From the NCBI GenBank assembly GCA_025938935.1, contig JAPCWB010000001.1, positions 3,595,289 through 3,659,288 on the forward strand: a DNA stretch of 64,000 nucleotides, read 5' to 3'. Origin of the DNA: Novosphingobium sp. MW5. GTDB taxonomy: Bacteria; Pseudomonadota; Alphaproteobacteria; Sphingomonadales; Sphingomonadaceae. Below, piece by piece: positions 33,413 to 43,198 of the stretch (within the stretch, counting starts at the first letter, position 1; each line of letters opens with the position of its first letter). The notes beneath the pieces were generated by a model. The model was given only the letters and a program-made list of their open reading frames with translations. It ran no database searches and was not told the origin of the DNA. A program made the position numbers and the translations under genes.

Positions 33413-34891
33413 TCAGCCGCCTACGTTTTTCCTGAAAAGGACGCGGTCCTCAGGGCCGAAGCCCTTGTGCCAGATGACCCAGCCATAGATGCCCAGGATC
33501 ATCGGGATGCCCAGCAGCAGTTCGGCCCATTCGGGCAGGAACCGCGTTGCCGCCGCGCCAACAGCAAGCGCCGGAATGGCAGCAACGATCAGCGACCAGC
33601 GCCAGTTGTTCACCCGCTGGCCCAGGATGCCTGAAAGGACCATGGACTTGGCCAGCGAAGTAAAGGCCGTGGCCAGCATCAGCCCACCGGCGGCGGCGGC
33701 GGCGGCGAACTTGTCGTTGAAGCCCCAGTGCTTGACCAGCAGGATGCCGCCGACCGTGAACACCACCTGCATCACGATGGTGCCGATCGATATGGCAAGG
33801 TTGCGCAGCCGGGCGAGGTAGATCAGCGCGGCCTCGCTCACCACGGCGGTGGCGGCGATGACTTCGGCCAGCAGCAGCAGGTTGAGCGCGCCGTTGCCGC
33901 CGACGAACTCCGGCCCGATCAGGCCCATCACGGCCGCGCCGGGAATGCCCAGCGCCAGTGCTACGCCAAGCTGTGCGGCGGTGATCCAGAAGCCGACCTG
34001 GCAGACCTGCTTGGCGATGCCCGCATAGTCCTTGTCTTTGATCGAGCGGGTGATGACGGGGCCGAGGATCGGCTCGAAGCTGGTCTTGAACTTCTGCGGC
34101 AGCGAGGCGATCTGCTGGGCCGCGTAATAGACCCCCACCGCCACCGGCGAGGCAAAGGCGCCAAGGATGGCGATGTCGAGCCTGCGCGTGCCCCATTCAA
34201 CGAGGTCCGCCACGGCAAGCGGGGTCGATGCCAGCGCCGTCTTCCACAGCCGCAGCGGATGCGGATGCCAGTGCTGCGGCAGGCCATAGGAGCGGAAGAG
34301 CGGCACCAGCGTCACGGCAAAGGCGGCGCATTTGGCCGCGATGTAGGCAATCGTCAGCCCGCTTTCGGGCGCGAACAGCAGCAGCGCGCTTGCACCGATG
34401 GTCAAGACCCACGGCTCGACCAGCGAACGTGCGCGCACCGTCGTCGCCACGTCATAGCGATAGGCAAGCGCGGCCAGCGTGATCTCGGTCAGGGCATTGG
34501 GCAGGATGGCGATCGGCAGCAGGCGGTCCCAAGCGGAATACTGCCCCGCCGGGAACATCGGCAGCGGAAAGGCGAAGAGCAGCAGCCCCGCCGCGATCGA
34601 CAGCAAGCCGGACAAAAGCAGGCCATCGGCGACGATGCTTGCGGGGTGGCCTTCTTCCTCTGCCAGCCGCTGGGCAAGGCCGCGCCGCTGGCCCAGCGCG
34701 CAGGCCTGCGCCACCAGTTCGACCGCCACGATGGCCGAGGCATAGCGGCCCAGCGCCTCGACCCCGTAAAGCCGTCCGGCGATGAACAGGAAGGGCGCGG
34801 TGCCGAGCAGACGAAGGACGAAGCCCAGCACGTTGGTCCGCCCGCCCTTGGCGAGTGCGGCGATGTCGTCCTGAGCCTTGTCGTCACTCAC
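33413..34891 (-). CDS. Polysaccharide flippase-like inner-membrane protein (MOP/Wzx family)
   Basis: The 492-residue protein has about 12-14 hydrophobic segments and the Gly/Ala-rich N-terminus TNVLGFVLRLLGTAPFLFIAGRLYG, with a charged, paired helical arrangement (GRYASAIVAVELVAQACALGQRRGLAQRL) typical of oligosaccharide flippases. Such proteins move lipid-linked oligosaccharide across the inner membrane for surface polymers. It is the last gene of the tsaD-gpsA-flippase operon, with a GTGA overlap to gpsA. No glycosyltransferases lie nearby, so the substrate is unknown. Confidence 0.75.
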   Translation of the reverse strand: MSDDKAQDDIAALAKGGRTNVLGFVLRLLGTAPFLFIAGRLYGVEALGRYASAIVAVELVAQACALGQRRGLAQRLAEEEGHPASIVADGLLLSGLLSIAAGLLLFAFPLPMFPAGQYSAWDRLLPIAILPNALTEITLAALAYRYDVATTVRARSLVEPWVLTIGASALLLFAPESGLTIAYIAAKCAAFAVTLVPLFRSYGLPQHWHPHPLRLWKTALASTPLAVADLVEWGTRRLDIAILGAFASPVAVGVYYAAQQIASLPQKFKTSFEPILGPVITRSIKDKDYAGIAKQVCQVGFWITAAQLGVALALGIPGAAVMGLIGPEFVGGNGALNLLLLAEVIAATAVVSEAALIYLARLRNLAISIGTIVMQVVFTVGGILLVKHWGFNDKFAAAAAAGGLMLATAFTSLAKSMVLSGILGQRVNNWRWSLIVAAIPALAVGAAATRFLPEWAELLLGIPMILGIYGWVIWHKGFGPEDRVLFRKNVGG

Positions 34892-35880
34892 TGTGCGCGG
34901 CCTGCCTCTGCGCGAAGGGGGCGGGCGAGCAGGCTGGCGACGGCTTCGCGCGCGTCGATCTGGCCGGAGAGCAGCGCGGCGACGGTCTGGACGATGGGCA
35001 TGTCAACGGCCTCGCGGCTTGCCAGATCGGCCAGCACCGGCGCGGTGTGCGCGCCCTCTGCCACCGAATTCTTGCCCTCCAGCGCCTCGGCAGAGGTCAG
35101 CCCCATGCCCAGCGCCTTGCCGAGCGAGAAGTTGCGGCTCGAGGTGGAGGAGCAGGTCAGCACGAGGTCACCCAGCCCGCACAGCCCGGCCAGAGTATCG
35201 GCGCGGCCGCCCCGGGCGAGGCCGAAGCGCAGCATCTCCGCGTAACCGCGCGCGATCAGGGCGGCGCGGGCGTTCTGGCCCAGCTCCAGCCCGTCGACCA
35301 CGCCGCAGGCAATGGCCAGCACGTTCTTCACTGCGCCGCCGATCTCCGCGCCGATGACGTCGTCCGAATAGTAGGGCCGCAGCGTGGGCCGCGAAATGAC
35401 CGGGGCGAGCCGCTCCCACTGCGCCTGCCCGCCGGCGCAGGCGAGCGTGACCGCGGTGGGCAGGCCTGCCGCGACTTCATGGGCGAAGGTCGGACCGGAA
35501 AGGACGGCAATCTCGGCACTGGGCGCGGCCTCTGCGGCGATGTCACCGGTCAGGCGGCCCGAGCCTGCCTCGATGCCCTTTGAACACAGAAGGAGGTCGC
35601 GCTTGCGGTCAGGCAGGCTGGTGAGCACAGAGGCCAGATGCTGCGCGGGGACCACGGCGAGGACGGTCTGCAGGTCAGCAATATCACCGATCTGGTTCGT
35701 CGCTGTGACATTATCCGCCAATCTGGCACTCGGCAGGAACAGGCTGTTGGTATGGGCCGAGTTGATTTCCTCGACCAGTTCCGCCTCGCGCGCCCAGAGC
35801 AGGACCGGAGTGCCATCGCTCGCCAGAACCTGCGCCAGCGCCGTGCCCCAGGCCCCTGCTCCGATCACGCCGATGGTCAT
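34888..35880 (-). CDS. gpsA: Glycerol-3-phosphate dehydrogenase [NAD(P)+]
   Basis: GpsA reduces dihydroxyacetone phosphate to glycerol 3-phosphate for phospholipid synthesis. The 330-residue protein starts [20 protein letters not shown], containing the GxGxxG dinucleotide motif. The catalytic helix region is [18 protein letters not shown] (with the conserved lysine), followed by [14 protein letters not shown]. The start at 35880 overlaps the tsaD stop by four bases. Confidence 0.95.
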   Translation of the reverse strand: MTIGVIGAGAWGTALAQVLASDGTPVLLWAREAELVEEINSAHTNSLFLPSARLADNVTATNQIGDIADLQTVLAVVPAQHLASVLTSLPDRKRDLLLCSKGIEAGSGRLTGDIAAEAAPSAEIAVLSGPTFAHEVAAGLPTAVTLACAGGQAQWERLAPVISRPTLRPYYSDDVIGAEIGGAVKNVLAIACGVVDGLELGQNARAALIARGYAEMLRFGLARGGRADTLAGLCGLGDLVLTCSSTSSRNFSLGKALGMGLTSAEALEGKNSVAEGAHTAPVLADLASREAVDMPIVQTVAALLSGQIDAREAVASLLARPLRAEAGRAQ

Positions 35881-37007
35881 GCCTTCACTCCCGCACCGCG
35901 CACCGGCGCGGCGTCCGGGTCGAGCGGCCAGCGCGGCCTTGCGGCGAAATCGAGTGCATCGGGGGTGAAATCTTGCCTCATAAGCCGCTCCATCCCCGCC
36001 CAGCCGATCATCGCGGCATTGTCCGTACACAGCGCCAGCGGCGGCGCGACAAATGGCAGGCCGTGCTCGGCCGCCAGCTTCTCAAGCCCGGCCCGGATCG
36101 CCTGATTGGCAGCTACGCCCCCCGCGACGACCAGCGCCGTCACATCCCCTGCCGCTTCGAGCGCGCGGCGGGTGCGGTCCAGCACGCAGTCAAGCGCAGC
36201 CTGCTGGAACGATGCGGCGATATCGGCGTCCGAATATTCGTCGTCCCGGGCCTGACCCGGGACCGCTGGCCTGTTCGAGTTGGCTTCGCTGTCAACCGCC
36301 AGCGGTCCCGGATCAAGTCCGGGACGACATTGGTTTTCTTTCGCCCGCAGCACCGCGCTTTTCAGCCCGGCGAAGGAGAAATGCGGCTCCTGGGTGCCGA
36401 GCAAGGGGCGCGGCAGGCGCACCTTCTTCGCATCGCCCTCGCGCGCCAGCCGCTCAACCGCAGGCCCGCCGGGATAGCCGAGGCCCAGGATCTTCGCCGT
36501 CTTGTCGAAAGCTTCGCCCAGCGCATCGTCAATCGTTGTCGCCAGCCGCCGGTACTGGCCCAGCCCCTGCACTTCGAGCAGCTGGCAATGCCCGCCAGAA
36601 ACGAGCAGCAGCAGGTAGGGATAGTTCAGCGAGGCGTCCGCCAGCCGCGGACTGAGCGCGTGACCCTCAAGATGGTTCACCGCGATCAGCGGCTTTTCGC
36701 CCGCCATGGCCAACGCCTTTGCGCTCACCAACCCGACCATCACGCCGCCGATCAGGCCTGGCCCGGCCGTCGCCGCAACGGCATCCACGTCCGACAGTTC
36801 CATCCCGGCATCGGCCAGCGTCGCGGCAATCAGCGGGGCGAGGCGCTCGGCATGGGCGCGCGCGGCGATTTCGGGAACGACGCCGCCATAGGGGCGATGC
36901 TCCTCGTCCTGCGAGGCAATGCGCTGGGCAAGCACGGTCCGGTCCTCGCGCACCAGCGCGGCCGCCGTTTCGTCACAGGACGATTCAATTCCGAGGACCA
37001 CCCGCAT
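35877..37007 (-). CDS. tsaD: tRNA N6-adenosine threonylcarbamoyltransferase with in-frame repeat insertion
   Basis: TsaD transfers the threonylcarbamoyl group to A37 of ANN-decoding tRNAs with TsaB and TsaE. The N-terminus [19 protein letters not shown] and NHLEGH (residues 111-116; metal-binding histidines) are typical, as is [13 protein letters not shown] late in the protein. It has 376 residues, about 30 more than usual. The extra residues, about 225-257 ([10 protein letters not shown]...VPGQARDD), come from a palindromic repeat (36240-36328) inserted in frame in a loop between [14 protein letters not shown] and [12 protein letters not shown]. The gene is likely functional. Confidence 0.95.
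   Translation of the reverse strand: MRVVLGIESSCDETAAALVREDRTVLAQRIASQDEEHRPYGGVVPEIAARAHAERLAPLIAATLADAGMELSDVDAVAATAGPGLIGGVMVGLVSAKALAMAGEKPLIAVNHLEGHALSPRLADASLNYPYLLLLVSGGHCQLLEVQGLGQYRRLATTIDDALGEAFDKTAKILGLGYPGGPAVERLAREGDAKKVRLPRPLLGTQEPHFSFAGLKSAVLRAKENQCRPGLDPGPLAVDSEANSNRPAVPGQARDDEYSDADIAASFQQAALDCVLDRTRRALEAAGDVTALVVAGGVAANQAIRAGLEKLAAEHGLPFVAPPLALCTDNAAMIGWAGMERLMRQDFTPDALDFAARPRWPLDPDAAPVRGAGVKA
36240..36328. repeat. Palindromic repeat inserted in tsaD
   Basis: Arms at 36240-36264 and 36304-36328 (GTCGTCCCGG...CGGGACC and its near-perfect complement) form an 89-base palindrome with a ~39-base loop. Its minus-strand reading has no stop and encodes CRPGLDPG...VPGQARDD, so it extends the TsaD protein rather than breaking it. 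Confidence 0.9.
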
Positions 37008-37079
37008 CGATCACTTTCCCTTATAGAGAATAGTGTCCGGAGCAACCGTAAGCGGACTTTTTCGCCAGCACCTTGAATT

Positions 37080-37169
37080 CGTCATTGCGAGCGGCAATGC
37101 CGCGCGGCAATCCAGAGCGTCACGCGCGGCGCCTCGGATTGCTTCGTCGCGGCGCTCCTCGCAATGACG
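37080..37169. repeat. TCATTGCGAG-type palindromic repeat upstream of hemC
   Basis: CGTCATTGCGAG (37080-37091) and its complement (37158-37169) end a ~90-base element with inner CGGCAATCCAGAG and CTCGGATTGC arms. It fills most of the tsaD-hemC divergent gap. Family members also lie at 53280-53370, 58799-58889 and 60487-60568. Confidence 0.9.
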
Positions 37170-37189
37170 ATGGGCTGATTGGAAATCGA

Positions 37190-38122
37190 ATGCCTTCTTC
37201 CCCGAGTTTCCCGCTCCGCCTCGGCACCCGCCGCTCGCCGCTTGCCATGGCCCAGGCCGAAGAAGCCCGCGCGCGCCTGTGCAAGGCGCATGGCTGGGCT
37301 GAGGATGCGGTCGAGATCGTCCCCGTCACCGCCAGCGGCGACAAGATCCAGGACCGTCCGCTCGCCGAAATCGGCGGCAAGGCGCTGTGGACCAAGGAAC
37401 TCGACCAGTGGCTGATGGCGGGTGAGATCGACTTCGCCGTCCATTCGGCCAAGGATGTCGAAACCTGGCGTCCGCTCGAATTGACCATCGCCGCCGTGCT
37501 GGAGCGCGAGGACGTGCGCGACGTTCTGGTGGGCGTCGCCAGCCTTGCCGCACTCGCCCCCGGCAGCCGGATCGGCACCAGCGCCCCGCGCCGCGCCGCG
37601 CAGGTTCTGCACCTGCGACCCGATTGCGAAGTGGTTTCGTTCCGCGGCAACGTCGCCACGCGGCTGGGCAAGCTCGCCGCCGGAGAGGCCGATGCCACCC
37701 TGCTCGCTCTCGCCGGGCTGAACCGGCTGGGGCAGGGCCATGTCGGCACGCCGCTCTCGCTCGAAGGCTGGCTGCCCGCACCGGGACAGGGGGCCATCGC
37801 CATCGAGTGCCGCGCGGAGGACGCACAGACCGCAGCCCTGCTCGCCGCCATCGACCATGCCGACAGCCACGCAACCCTGATGGCCGAGCGCGACCTGCTG
37901 GCAGCGCTTGGCGGCAATTGCCACTCGGCCATCGGCGTCCACAGCCGGGTCGAAGGCAATGGCATCGTCATGCGCGCGGCGATCTATACGCTGGACGGCG
38001 CGGAGAAGGTCGAGCGCGAGGCCACTTTCCCGGCCAGTGACCGCGACGGGCCCAAGCGGCTGGCTGGCGAATTGCTCGCCGGAGCCAGCCCCGCCCTTGC
38101 CGCGGCCTTCGATCCGCCATGA
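37190..38122 (+). CDS. hemC: Porphobilinogen deaminase (hydroxymethylbilane synthase)
   Basis: HemC condenses four porphobilinogens into hydroxymethylbilane for heme synthesis. The 310-residue protein starts at 37190 (MPSSPSFPLRLGTRRSPLAMAQA). An upstream in-frame start at 37073 would translate the repeat and is rejected. Family signatures are RLGTRRSPLA, DKIQDRPLAEIGGKALWTKEL, VHSAKD and the cofactor-cysteine region LGGNCHSAIG. It overlaps hemD by four bases (ATGA). Confidence 0.95.
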   Translation: MPSSPSFPLRLGTRRSPLAMAQAEEARARLCKAHGWAEDAVEIVPVTASGDKIQDRPLAEIGGKALWTKELDQWLMAGEIDFAVHSAKDVETWRPLELTIAAVLEREDVRDVLVGVASLAALAPGSRIGTSAPRRAAQVLHLRPDCEVVSFRGNVATRLGKLAAGEADATLLALAGLNRLGQGHVGTPLSLEGWLPAPGQGAIAIECRAEDAQTAALLAAIDHADSHATLMAERDLLAALGGNCHSAIGVHSRVEGNGIVMRAAIYTLDGAEKVEREATFPASDRDGPKRLAGELLAGASPALAAAFDPP

Positions 38123-38793
38123 GCGCAGTTCTCATCCTGCGCCCGGAACCCGGCTGCGCCGCTACGCTCGCGGCTGCGCGAGGAATGGGACTGGCCGCGC
38201 GATCCGCGCCGCTGTTCGCCATCGAGCCGCGGGAATGGAACGTGCCGACCGCGCCGTTTGACGCGCTGCTCGTCGGAAGCGCCAATGCCTTTCGCCACGG
38301 CGGCGCGCAGCTGGAAACGCTGTGCCACCTGCCCGTCCACGTCGTCGGCGAGGCCACGGCAGAAGCGGCCCGGGCGGCAGGCTTCACCGTCGCAGGCATT
38401 GGCAGCGGCGGATTGCAGGGCGTGCTGGACGGGATCGCCCCGGGGACCCACTTGCTTCGGCTTTCGGGCGAGGAGCGGATCGAGCTCAACCCGCCAACCG
38501 GCGTCAGCATCGACGAAGTGGTAGTTTATGCCAGCGTGCCGCGCCCGCTCGACCCCGCCGCGCTCAACGGTAATCCGCTGGTCCTGCTCCATTCCGCCGA
38601 AGCCGCGCGCCATTTCGCCGCCGAGTGCGACCGGCTGGCCATCGACCGCGCCGCGCTGAGCCTCGCCACCATCGGCCCGCGCGTGACCAAGGCCGCCGGC
38701 TCCGGCTGGCGCGCATTGGAAACCGCCGCGCAGCCGAGCGATGCCGCGCTGCTGGCCCTTGCCGCGCGAATGTGCCAAAGCAGCGCGCGATGA
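38119..38793 (+). CDS. hemD: Uroporphyrinogen-III synthase
   Basis: HemD closes hydroxymethylbilane with D-ring inversion to give uroporphyrinogen III. The 224-residue protein has the expected two-lobe pattern (SAVLILRPEPGCAATL; FDALLVGSANAFRHG; VHVVGEATAEAARAAGF; LATIGPRVTKAAG). The family is poorly conserved, so placement between hemC and the mitofilin-like gene is strong support. It overlaps both neighbours by four bases. Confidence 0.85.
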   Translation: MSAVLILRPEPGCAATLAAARGMGLAARSAPLFAIEPREWNVPTAPFDALLVGSANAFRHGGAQLETLCHLPVHVVGEATAEAARAAGFTVAGIGSGGLQGVLDGIAPGTHLLRLSGEERIELNPPTGVSIDEVVVYASVPRPLDPAALNGNPLVLLHSAEAARHFAAECDRLAIDRAALSLATIGPRVTKAAGSGWRALETAAQPSDAALLALAARMCQSSAR

Positions 38794-39686
38794 ACGACGA
38801 ATTCCTCAACCGCACTCCGCCGCCCTATACGCCCCTGCCGCGCCGCAGCTCTGGCGGCCGCCTCGCGCTGGCTTCCGCCCTGCTTGCCTTTGTGATCGGC
38901 GCAGGCGGCGTGGGCTATCTCGCATGGGCCGGGATGCTGCCGTGGAACGCGCTAGGCCCGGACCGCCTGCTGGTCCAGCCCGCCGCGCCCACGCCCAGCC
39001 CCTCCGCTTCTTCCAGCACCGCACCCGAGCAGCTTCCCGCCGCTGAAGCGGCCATGGCCGTGCGCATTGTCGCGCTCGAACAGCGGCTGGCGGCGATTGA
39101 CCTCCGCGCCCAGGCGGCATCGGGCAATGCCTCGCGCGCCGAGGGCCTGCTGGTGGCGCTGGCATCGCGCCGCGCTCTCGATAAGGGCGTGCCGCTCGGC
39201 TACCTTGAGGACCAGCTCCGCCTGCGCTTCGGCGCGCGCCACGGGGCCGAGGTGCAGGTTGTGGCCGATGCCGCGAAGAAGCCGGTGACGCTCGACAAGC
39301 TGCTTGCCGATCTCGAAACGCTAGGCCCCCGCCTGACCGGCACCCCCGCTCCCGGCGATTTCTGGGCGCGCGCGAAGCAGGAAATGGCCGGGCTTTTCGT
39401 CATCCGCCATGACGACGCCCCCAGTCCGGCTCCGCAGAACCGCATCGAACGCGCGCGGCTGATGCTGCTGGCGGGCAAAGTGAAGGAAGCCGTAGCGGAA
39501 ATCCAGTCGCTCCCCGGCGGCGCGGCGGCGCGGGACTGGGCGCTTGCGGCAAACCGCTATGCCACCAGCCGCGCGGCGCTCGACGTGCTCGAAAGCGCGG
39601 CCCTGCTTGAGGCGGAAACGCCCGCAGACACCAGCGGCAAGGCGGCAGTCCAGCCCAGCCCGGTCAATACGCCGCCGGCGGTCTAG
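38790..39686 (+). CDS. Mitofilin/HemX-like inner-membrane protein
   Basis: The 298-residue protein starts at 38790 and overlaps the hemD stop. A proline-rich N-terminus precedes one transmembrane helix (about residues 25-49, LALASALLAFVIGAGGVGYL). A coiled-coil stretch (EAAMAVRIVALEQRLAAIDLRAQ) follows, then a helical C-terminal domain. This matches alphaproteobacterial mitofilin-domain proteins found after hemCD, related to mitochondrial Mic60. A role in shaping or scaffolding the inner membrane is inferred. Its stop overlaps the convergent TonB receptor gene by four bases. Confidence 0.75.
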   Translation: MNDEFLNRTPPPYTPLPRRSSGGRLALASALLAFVIGAGGVGYLAWAGMLPWNALGPDRLLVQPAAPTPSPSASSSTAPEQLPAAEAAMAVRIVALEQRLAAIDLRAQAASGNASRAEGLLVALASRRALDKGVPLGYLEDQLRLRFGARHGAEVQVVADAAKKPVTLDKLLADLETLGPRLTGTPAPGDFWARAKQEMAGLFVIRHDDAPSPAPQNRIERARLMLLAGKVKEAVAEIQSLPGGAAARDWALAANRYATSRAALDVLESAALLEAETPADTSGKAAVQPSPVNTPPAV

Positions 39687-41658
39687 TCGAGCTTTACCCG
39701 CAGTCCCGCCCAGACGGTGCGGGGCGCGCCGATGTCTATCGATCCCGCCTGATTGCGCGTGACGACTTCGGTCCCGGTCAGGTTTTCGCCGCGCAGCAGG
39801 AGCGACAGCCCCTTCATCACCGGCACTTCTATAGCAGCCCCGAGCGTGGTGGCGGCGGGCAGGCGATCCACCTGCAAGTCGTCCTCGAACTGCATGCCGG
39901 TGTGTTTCAGTACCAGCGAGAGCGACCAGCCATCGGCCGGTTGCAGGATGGCAGAAGCGCTGGCTGAGAACTTTGCCGTCTGGGCCGGGCGCAGGCCGTT
40001 AAGCGCCGCCGATGCGCCGCTCGCCTCGATCTTGGCGTCGGTATAGGCGAGCGCGCCGCGCAGGCTGAGCGGCCCGAACGTGCCGCGCGCCGACGCCTCG
40101 ATCCCGCGCGCGTGGACGGCATCGACATTGCGCCGTTCACGCAGGTTGGTGCCGATGGTGACATTGGCAATCGCGCCCTCGACCTTGTTGTCGAAGCCCG
40201 TGAGGCCGAGCGAAACACCGCCGGCCGGCTGCCATGTCACCCCGCCCTCGAAGCCCTTCAGCCGCTCGTTCGCCAGCGCGGCATTGGCGCGTGTCGTGAC
40301 GGGGAAGACCGTGAAGGGACGGTACAGCTCGTTGAGCGTGGGCAGGCGTAGCCCGGTATAGGCGGCGGCGAAGAGGCTGGCGCTGTCCCCCAGTTTCAGC
40401 GCGGCCCGCGCGCGCCAGCTGGCCTGCCAGCCGGAACGGTCTGCAAAACGGTTGTCGGTCGTCACCACGCCCGCCGCGCTGGTTTCGCGGAAGAAGCCGC
40501 CAGACTGGCTCCAACGGTCGGCGCGCACCCCGCCCGAAACTGTCAGGGGCCCTGACAAGAATTCATCATGCAGGCTGAGCCCCAGCACATCCTGCGCGCC
40601 GCCCGCCAGCCGCCGCGAATTGACGAGGCCGGTGACCGCACTGTAGGCCGCCTCCTGCGTCTCGCCCACACCGCGCCGCCATGACAGGCCCAGCTTCAGG
40701 TCATGCCCGCCGCCCACCGGAGGCCGGACTTCAAGCTTCGCGCCGGTGCCGGTCGAGGGCGTCCCATACTGGTCCAGCGTCTTGCGGAAACTGGTCGAGG
40801 ATATGACCACGTTGGAGAAATTGCGCGCCTGCACCCATGCCAGCGCGTCCACCTTCCACGGCCCGCTGGCAACCAGCCGCAGCGAGGCATCCTGACCGCT
40901 CGACGAGCTGTCCGCCCCGGCAAAGCGCAAGGTGCGGTGATCGTCATAGACCAGTCCGCGCATCTGCAGTTCGATGTCGGATGCAATCGGCGCGGCGGCG
41001 CGCAGGGCGGCGGACCAGCTTTCGTAGCGGGCGCGCACCGAGGCCGGCACGCGCTGGCTGGCGGGCGTGGTCCAGAAGCCCGGCCCGCGATCCCAGCGGC
41101 CCGAGAGCATGGCGGAACCGGCGCCGAGCCGTGCCGCGAGCGTGCCCGCAACCTCGCTGTCGCCCCGGTCATCGACCAGCGCCGCGCCCGAAAAGAAGGG
41201 GCATCGCGCCCGTCTTCGCTCACCAGTTCGATCGTGCCGGCCACCGCCCCCTCGCTGAAGGCCCCCGCCCCGCCGCCGTTCCACACGCTGACGCGCGCCA
41301 GCCGGTCGGGCGTGAGCGCTGAGAGAGGCACCGACCCGAAGAACGGGTCGGCCATGGGGACGCCATCAAGCAGCACGGTCGTCCGGCTCGAGGCATTGCC
41401 GCCGAGTGCACGGAGCGTGATACCCTGAGCCGTCGGGTTGGACGAGCGGCTGTCCGAGCGGCGGAACTGTTGCAGGCCGGGGACCGTGCCGAGCAGGTCC
41501 TCGATCCGGCCGGAAGGGTTCAGCGCAAATTGCTCGTTCCAGCGCAGGACCTGCGTCGCGGCCTGCGCGGTCTGCCTGCCGGTCACCACAATGGGCGCCT
41601 CTTCCGCGAGCGCGGTGGCGGGAAGCAGGGCGGACAGGAGCAGGGCGCGGCGGATCAT
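39683..41658 (-). CDS. TonB-dependent receptor, frameshifted
   Basis: The start at 41658 gives a signal peptide MIRRALLLSALLPATALA. The plug domain shows EAPIVVTGR, VPGLQQFRRSDSRSSNPTAQ and AVAGTIELVSEDG. At a GGGG run (41198-41201) the frame changes. The barrel continues from PFFSGAALVDDRGDSEVAG in the next frame to ...RTVWAGLRVKLD. One added base gives a continuous protein of about 658 residues. It follows the Rieske oxygenase gene by 40 bases on the same strand, so it may import that enzyme's substrate. The substrate is unknown. Confidence 0.85.
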
Positions 41659-41698
41659 CGTGCGCGCGCTTACACGCAAGGTCCCCGCCCTGCGACCG

Positions 41699-43057
41699 TT
41701 AATCGACCTTCCGCGGCGCGCCCGTGCCCATGTACTTGGCGAGGTTCCAGTGCAGGCTGGGGATCGCGCGTTCGCGGTAGGGGTTGGGGCGCGTACCCTT
41801 GAACCCGCCGCTCTTCATGCCCTGCTGGACCGCGGCCATGTTGTCGAAATCCTGCTGGAGCACCGGCGGCCAGTCCTGCGGCTCAGTATATTCCCAGTCG
41901 GTTTCGGGGGCCTGCCCCTCTGGATACAGCTGGAACACGGCGGCTTCGAAATAGCACTTGTTCGGATCGTTGCCGTAAGGCCGCGCCATATAGCAGAGCA
42001 TGTTGTTGACCGCGTGGCCGATCTGGAAGTTGGGGAAGATCTGCCAGGCCGTGCCCGCCTTGGCGGTGTGGCTGCTGGGCACTTCGGGCCAGATCACCCC
42101 GGCCTCGGCATCGATCTCTTTCGAGCGCTTGATCCAGTAGCCGAGGACCTCGGCGCTGGGCGTGCCTTCGGGCAATTCATCGACCAGCGCATTGGCAACT
42201 GCAACCATGGTTTCGGTGGTGTTGGTGTTCGCCGCCGCCCAGGTATAGTTCTGCATCTGCGCGGTGGAAATGCGGGCATCGCCCTCACCCACGCGCAGCT
42301 TGCCGGCGTTTTCCTCCATGTCCTTGGGCGCATCATAGCCGATGTTGGAGTGCTTGCCCTGGTTATGGCCCCAGCCGGGGAAGGAGCCGAACTCCATGAA
42401 CTCCGGGTGCGTCGCCGGGACGTGGTATGTCTCGTTGAAGGCCTCCAGCGCCACCTTCCAGTTGCAGTCGAAGACCACGAACTTGCGCCAGCGATAGCGC
42501 ATGTTCTGGAGCTGGTAGGGCTCGAGCATTTCCGCCGCCGGGGCGAGATAGTCCGCAAGCGGCTCGGCCTGCGGATCCATGTTGATCCACACCCAGCCGC
42601 CCCAGGTATCGCAGAGGACCGAGCCCAGGCGGATGTCGTCATCGTTCAGCTTGCCCTGCCAGTGCTCGCGCTCGGGCACATGAATACAGGCGCCCTTGCC
42701 GTTGAAGGTCCAGCCGTGGAAACCGCAGACGAAGTTCTTGCGGTTGCCGCGCGCATTGCGGCGGCCCTTGGGCGTATCGACCAGACGGCGGCCGCGGTGG
42801 GTGCAGACATTCCAGTGGGCGGAAACCTCGTCCTCACCCGTGCGCACGACGAGGATCGAATCGTCGAGAATGTCGAAGGTGATGAAATCGCCGATGTTCG
42901 GGATGTCCTCCAGCCGCCCTGCCTGCAGCCAGGTCTTGCGCCACAGCCGGTCACGCTCGGCGCGGACGTAGTCTTCGGAGACATAGGCCTCGACCCCGAT
43001 GGTGACGGGGGCTTCAAGCTCCTCAGCCGATTCGACGATACCGCTGCTTTCCGCCAC
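41699..43057 (-). CDS. Rieske oxygenase alpha subunit (second copy)
   Basis: The protein has 452 residues. Rieske ligands are C85-x-H87 (CTHRGRRL) and C111-x-x-H114 (CGFHGWTF). The catalytic domain has FDCNWKVALEAFNETYHVPATHPEF, with the two iron histidines. It differs clearly from the first Rieske protein (13452-14783), so it is not a recent duplicate. It starts with GTG and is followed by the TonB receptor. The flanking plus-strand flavin/deazaflavin oxidoreductases suggest a catabolic cluster. Ferredoxin and reductase genes are not visible. Confidence 0.88.
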   Translation of the reverse strand: MAESSGIVESAEELEAPVTIGVEAYVSEDYVRAERDRLWRKTWLQAGRLEDIPNIGDFITFDILDDSILVVRTGEDEVSAHWNVCTHRGRRLVDTPKGRRNARGNRKNFVCGFHGWTFNGKGACIHVPEREHWQGKLNDDDIRLGSVLCDTWGGWVWINMDPQAEPLADYLAPAAEMLEPYQLQNMRYRWRKFVVFDCNWKVALEAFNETYHVPATHPEFMEFGSFPGWGHNQGKHSNIGYDAPKDMEENAGKLRVGEGDARISTAQMQNYTWAAANTNTTETMVAVANALVDELPEGTPSAEVLGYWIKRSKEIDAEAGVIWPEVPSSHTAKAGTAWQIFPNFQIGHAVNNMLCYMARPYGNDPNKCYFEAAVFQLYPEGQAPETDWEYTEPQDWPPVLQQDFDNMAAVQQGMKSGGFKGTRPNPYRERAIPSLHWNLAKYMGTGAPRKVD

Positions 43058-43198
43058 GCGTGGCCTCCTTCAATTCCGGACGCTTGGGTAACACCGATGC
43101 ACGCCCCGGCAAATCGCAGGGGCGGCGAATCGCGCGCGGGAGTGGACTTGGCCGCGCCAGGAGCCAAGATCGCCGCAGCAGACACCCGGGAGAGCTCC

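Noticed and set aside
37073..37189. Longer HemC N-terminus starting at 37073
   Set aside because: It would translate the palindromic repeat and lacks family similarity; 37190 gives the usual length.
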